Positions 22,446 to 25,973 of a stretch of DNA of 25,973 nt are shown piece after piece (position 1 is the first letter of the stretch; each line of letters opens with the position of its first letter). Under the pieces are notes generated by a model that was not told where the DNA came from, made no database searches, and worked only from the letters and a program-made list of their open reading frames with translations. The DNA is from Alphaproteobacteria bacterium. Its GTDB lineage: Bacteria > Pseudomonadota > Alphaproteobacteria > UBA8366. The position numbers and the translations under genes were made by a program. Location of the stretch: assembly GCA_018665505.1 (NCBI GenBank), contig JABJCS010000459.1, forward strand, positions 1 to 25,973. The letters run 5' to 3'.

Positions 22446-24512
22446 ATCGATGACAAGCGATCCGTATGCGTCGATTTCTACGCTCGCACCGATGTCGACG
22501 ATGGTCGTCGATGTCACCTCTTCGACAATCGCCGGCCCGAGGAACTTCATCCCCGGTAGTAAATTTGCACGGTCATATACCACAAAAGGAAGCATCTCGC
22601 CCCGCGACGCGGAATAGGCCGGGCGCTCGCCCGTCGGCACCACTGCACTCCCGTCACCCGCTTCCATCGGCGTCAAATCCAGCCCCGCACCGGCGATCTC
22701 TCCCAAAACCCGAAGATTGACTATTTCCGCCGGGACGTCCTCGTAGAAATATCCGTATTTCTTACGATAGAGCCGGGCGAACGTATCGAATACTTTCTCG
22801 CCTTCGGGCGAACCTTTCAAAGGCACGGTGACCTGATAACTTTGGCCGATATACCCGACATCGAGAGCTCGGCGGAAGCGGCGCTCGCCCGCCTCTTCAA
22901 TATCGTTGAGGAGCGTGGATATCTCGGACTCCATCACATCCATCTGCGCCGTGATGTCCCCCGCATTGAGGGTGCGGATCGGCGCCTTGTATGTTTTCAC
23001 CATGTCGTAAGCGGGTGGTGCTACCAGCAGGCCAAGTGCGGAGAGAACTCCGGCCCGCAACGGCACGACCAGCTTTTGGATATGCAGCTTGCGGGCAAGG
23101 TTATAAGAATGCACCGGCCCCGCGCCGCCGAAGGCCACCATGGTCGCTTCCTCCGGATTGCCGCCGCGTTCGGTGACATGCATTCGTACAGCCGCCGCCA
23201 TGGTCTCGTTGATCACGTCGTGGACGGTCCAGGCGGCCTGCAACGTGGTGCGGCTTTGCGGTGCCCCAATATCCCGGTCGAGCCCTTCACGCGAGCCCGC
23301 GTCGTCAAGCGACATCGTGCCGCCCGCGAAATTCGATGGATTGAGATATCCCAGGGTGAGGTCGGCATCCGTGACCGTCGGACGCGTGCCACCCTGGCGG
23401 TAACAGATCGGCCCCGGGTCCGCGCTGGCGCTCTCCGGCCCTACCTGCACGATCCCCATTTGATTGACTGCCGCGATACTGCCGCCACCGGCGCCGATCT
23501 CGATCATATTGACGGCAGGCACACCGACAGGAAATCCGCTGGACTTGGTGAATCGTTTTGAGCGCGCGACCTCCAGCTCATCCGTGATCGGCAAGGCTTG
23601 GTCCCGAATGAGACACGCTTTCGCCGTGGTCCCACCCATATCGAAGGACAACACGTTCCGGATATTCATCAGTTCCGCCAATTGCCGTCCGACAATCGCG
23701 CCCGCGACCGGTCCGGATTCAATGAGACGGATGGGGAAATCGCCCGCTGTTGTCGTCGAACCCAGGCCACCGTTCGAGAGCATGATGTGCAGCGGCGCCT
23801 TATAACCCGCGCTCTGCAAACCGGCGTCCAAATTAGCGAGATAGCGTTTTGCCAACGGTTTGACGTAGGCGTTGACCACGGTCGTGCTGGTCCGCTCGAA
23901 TTCTTTGATCTGCGGCAACACGTCCGACGATAGGGTCACTGCGATTTCCGGGGCCAGCTCACGGACGATCTCCGCCGCAGCCTGTTCGTTCGCCGGATTG
24001 ACATAAGAATGCAGGAACGCGATGGCGACGGATGTAACACCTTCCGCCCGCATCACTTCGACTGCCCGCTCGACATCCTCGCGCTGGACGGCTTTCTAGA
24101 CATTACCGTCAGAGAAGACACGCTCATCCACCGGTAGGCGCAGCCAGCGGGGCGCCAAGGGCTCGGGCGGGTCGGCGAACAGCTCGTAGGTCGTCACGCG
24201 GACGTGGCGGCGCAGTTCCAAAATATCTCGAAAACCTTTGGTGGTCAGCAGCGCCGTGACCGCGCCTTTGCGTTCGATCACGGAATTCGCAACCAGCGTT
24301 GTGGCATGCGCAATTCGGCGGGTCGCTTCCACATGCCCCTCGCACCGTTCGTCGAAGGCCTTCACCCCGGTCAATATTCCGACCGACGGATCGGCGGGCG
24401 TGGTCAAAGATTTCGCGATGTGAATTTCACTGTTGTTCTCATCTAGCAGGACAAAATCGGTGAAGGTACCACCGACGTCCACGCCTAAGCGATATTGCTG
24501 ATTTTCGCTCAC
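22437..24512 (-). pseudogene. hyuA: Hydantoinase A / 5-oxoprolinase-family gene (HyuA) with an in-frame amber stop
   Basis: The frame encodes a roughly 690-residue HyuA, the ATPase-fold subunit that pairs with HyuB for ATP-dependent opening of hydantoin or 5-oxoproline rings. The N-terminal phosphate-binding motif GVDVGGTFTDFVLLDE is intact. Codon 139 is TAG (24096-24098), after ERVFSDGNV. The same frame then continues KAVQREDVERAVEV through the second ATPase motif SFDMGGTTAKACLI, the GAGGGSIAAVN and AFGGAGPVHSYN segments, to the stop at 22437. Translation starts at a GTG (24512) next to GGGAGG; the family N-terminus follows directly. No other defect is visible, so the damage is a single base change, a sequencing error or, less likely, readthrough. 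Re-initiation downstream would lose the first half of the ATP site. Confidence 0.87.
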
Positions 24513-24592
24513 GTTGCCTCCCGTTGGCCATAAGGCCGGTTTCCCACGCATTGCTATTGAGCTTGGGTCGGCGAGCTATCCGTCAAGCGGTG

Positions 24593-25804
24593 CTATTCGT
24601 ATGGCCGCTTGAACAACCGCGCCTCCTTGGGTGTTGGGTCGGAGGGGAGACGCGAATTACGGAACTCGCCGACCGCCTCCTCGATAAGATGGCTCAATAA
24701 TTCCGTGAACAACATCGGCGGCGTCGCCGCTTCCCATAGGAAATAACCGAAGGAGCCCGGACATGGATTGACTTCGTTCAACCACAGCTCGCCGGTCTCA
24801 CCGTCACCGAGAAAATCGACGCGCGGCGCTCCAGTGCCGCCGACCGCCGCGAAGGCCGCCGCAGCCCAATCACGAATGTTCGCCTCCAGCGCCGCCGGGA
24901 TGTCCGGATTGATATCACGGGTCAATGACAGCATGCCTTCGCTGGCGGTCCCGGGTGCTTTCGACCCGCCCTTCTTGCCGCCTCCGCCCGACATGTACTT
25001 CTCCTTGAAATCCAGCAGTTCGGCGCTGCGCTTCGGTCGCTCAATGGCCGACGTCCGCACCTCGCCACCGAACGCCGAGACCGCGACGTTGTACTCGACT
25101 AAGTTCGGAACGAAGGGCTCCATGATGGCAACCGGATCGAGCCGGAAGATCGACGGTAAGACTTCCCGTAATTCCGCCATATCGTCGACCTTGGCGACGC
25201 CGATGGAACTGCCGAGATGGCATGGTTTCACGCACGCCGGAAACTTCGCATTACCGACCGCCTCCGCCACCGCCGCACCGGTGATAACCAGGCCGTCAGC
25301 CGGACGGCGTAGAACCGCGCAGTCCAGTTGCGGTATGTCCTGGCCCGCCAACAAGCGCTTTGTCACCGATTTATCCATCAGGGCCGCCGACGCCATCGTG
25401 CGCATGCCCGTATAGGGCACACCCGCCATCTCAAAGAGGCCCTGTATTTGCCCGTCTTCCCCCTGATTGCCGTGAAAGGCGAGCAAGGCAACATCGAAGG
25501 TGACGGGCTTACCGCGCCCGAACATGCCGGATTTGCGCGGGACCAATTGTCCCTCTCCGTCATCGGTCGCGTCCAGCATGACTTCGGTCAAATTGCGACG
25601 CGTGTTGTCGTCGGGAAGATAGTTAGCCCGGTCGCGCAAGGCATCGCCCACGAACCATTCGCCCTGACTTGAGATATAGACGGGAAATGCGTCATAGGCG
25701 CTGGCATCCACCGCGCCCAGCGCCTGCAGGCCGGTGACGATGCTGACGTCGTGTTCTGGCGAACGACCGCCGAACAATACCGCTACTCTGCGCTTGGCCG
25801 TCAT
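24593..25804 (-). CDS. D-alanine--D-alanine ligase-like ATP-grasp enzyme (divergent)
   Basis: This 403-residue ATP-grasp protein follows the Ddl plan: FGGRSPEHDVS (11-21), HGNQGEDGQIQG (111-122), the KPCHLGSSIGV phosphate loop (193-203), EKY at 268-270 and NEVNPCPGSFGYF near 340. Ddl joins two D-alanines for peptidoglycan. The pocket after NEVN reads PCPGSFGYF instead of the usual TxPGxTxxS; by ungapped comparison with E. coli DdlB, the substrate-contacting Ser281 becomes Phe. A Gly/Lys-rich insert follows EKY (SGGGGKKGGSK, 272-282). It may ligate other amino or hydroxy acids. The ATG has GGAGGAGG just upstream and overlaps the stop of a preceding frame. It lies 80 bp upstream of hyuA on the same strand. 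Confidence 0.85.
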   Translation of the reverse strand: MTAKRRVAVLFGGRSPEHDVSIVTGLQALGAVDASAYDAFPVYISSQGEWFVGDALRDRANYLPDDNTRRNLTEVMLDATDDGEGQLVPRKSGMFGRGKPVTFDVALLAFHGNQGEDGQIQGLFEMAGVPYTGMRTMASAALMDKSVTKRLLAGQDIPQLDCAVLRRPADGLVITGAAVAEAVGNAKFPACVKPCHLGSSIGVAKVDDMAELREVLPSIFRLDPVAIMEPFVPNLVEYNVAVSAFGGEVRTSAIERPKRSAELLDFKEKYMSGGGGKKGGSKAPGTASEGMLSLTRDINPDIPAALEANIRDWAAAAFAAVGGTGAPRVDFLGDGETGELWLNEVNPCPGSFGYFLWEAATPPMLFTELLSHLIEEAVGEFRNSRLPSDPTPKEARLFKRPYE

Positions 25805-25973
25805 CGATTCCTCCTCCGGCGATTCGCAATTAAGGGTGCTGACAGCGAGTGCCGTCCCCCGCGATAGATGCCGACGGACTTGCCAAAACGCGGCAAGAAC
25901 AAGGCTTTATCGTGATAATACGGGGCGGGTTCTTTCAAGGCTGCGCTAATTCGGTTAAATGCGGTCCTCAGTC
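25801..25973 (-). CDS. Possible C-terminal end of an unidentified gene, runs off the right edge
   Basis: On the minus strand one frame stays open for 56 codons from the window edge. It ends with TGA inside the ddl-like start (ATGA overlap), the arrangement of translationally coupled genes. The product end is basic (LPRFGKSVGIYRGG, then LIANRRRRNR) and matches nothing I know. About 63% of the third codon positions counted are G or C, compatible with coding. Because ddl has its own strong ribosome site and the piece is short, this could be chance. Confidence 0.4.
   Translation of the reverse strand, partial: LRTAFNRISAALKEPAPYYHDKALFLPRFGKSVGIYRGGRHSLSAPLIANRRRRNR

Noticed and set aside
22437..24056. 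Stand-alone 539-residue hydantoinase A
   Set aside because: It lacks the N-terminal half of the ATP-binding fold, which lies in the same frame upstream of the amber codon; treated as one interrupted gene.
16690..24098. TAG reassigned to an amino acid in this organism
   Set aside because: TAG is the natural terminator of several genes here (Rieske oxygenase, DUF350 protein, hydroxyacid dehydrogenase), and the channel also contains TAA and TGA.

Overview
The window looks like chromosomal DNA of an alphaproteobacterium. Protein-level resemblance, moderate-to-high GC and the type of dispersed intergenic repeats suggest a Rhodospirillales-like or related free-living lineage. That placement is inference; there is no rRNA or other marker gene here. 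Most genes lie on the minus strand. They are dominated by catabolic enzymes for amides, N-acyl/D-amino acids, hydantoin- or oxoproline-like rings and aromatic acids. No tRNA, rRNA, CRISPR array, insertion sequence or phage gene was found.

Layout from left to right. (1) 1-2888, minus: amidase, pcaH, pcaG and the first part of an amidohydrolase form one operon that joins amide hydrolysis to intradiol cleavage of a catechol-type ring. (2) 2987-4082, plus: a TauD/TfdA-type dioxygenase and a 71-residue orphan. (3) 4138-4879, minus: a VOC protein and an enoyl-CoA hydratase gene that has lost its middle. (4) 5010-6143, plus: a Rieske oxygenase with a recognisable promoter. (5) 6146-12759, minus: two near-duplicate SDR dehydrogenases, a cupin, a D-aminoacylase-type amidohydrolase, a 3-hydroxyisobutyrate dehydrogenase-like enzyme, a cysteine-dioxygenase-like cupin and a maleate-isomerase-family protein that lacks both family cysteines. 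(6) 12848-14274: a wrecked sensor histidine kinase whose phospho-acceptor domain is deleted. (7) 14382-16040: hyuB. (8) 16081-22307, minus: a compact eight-gene membrane cassette (small chaperone-like protein, PspA/IM30, DUF4178, double DUF350, two small membrane proteins, membrane-fused spermidine-synthase-like enzyme, RCK potassium channel). Its last gene is dead, with four in-frame stops. (9) 22437-24512: hyuA, interrupted by one amber codon. (10) 24593-25804: a divergent D-Ala-D-Ala-ligase-like ATP-grasp enzyme, overlapped by the end of an unidentified upstream frame.

Three points stand out. The PspA/DUF350/SpeE-like cassette sits exactly between hyuA and hyuB, which are normally adjacent, so it probably split a hydantoinase operon. 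Four genes (enoyl-CoA hydratase, histidine kinase, K+ channel, hyuA) are broken within 20 kb, implying local gene decay or sequence error. Several intact enzymes (maleate-isomerase-like, Ddl-like, D-aminoacylase-like) have changed active-site positions, so their standard names probably overstate what is known. The polyamine/PspA/DUF350 cassette is the best candidate for an incompletely described system.
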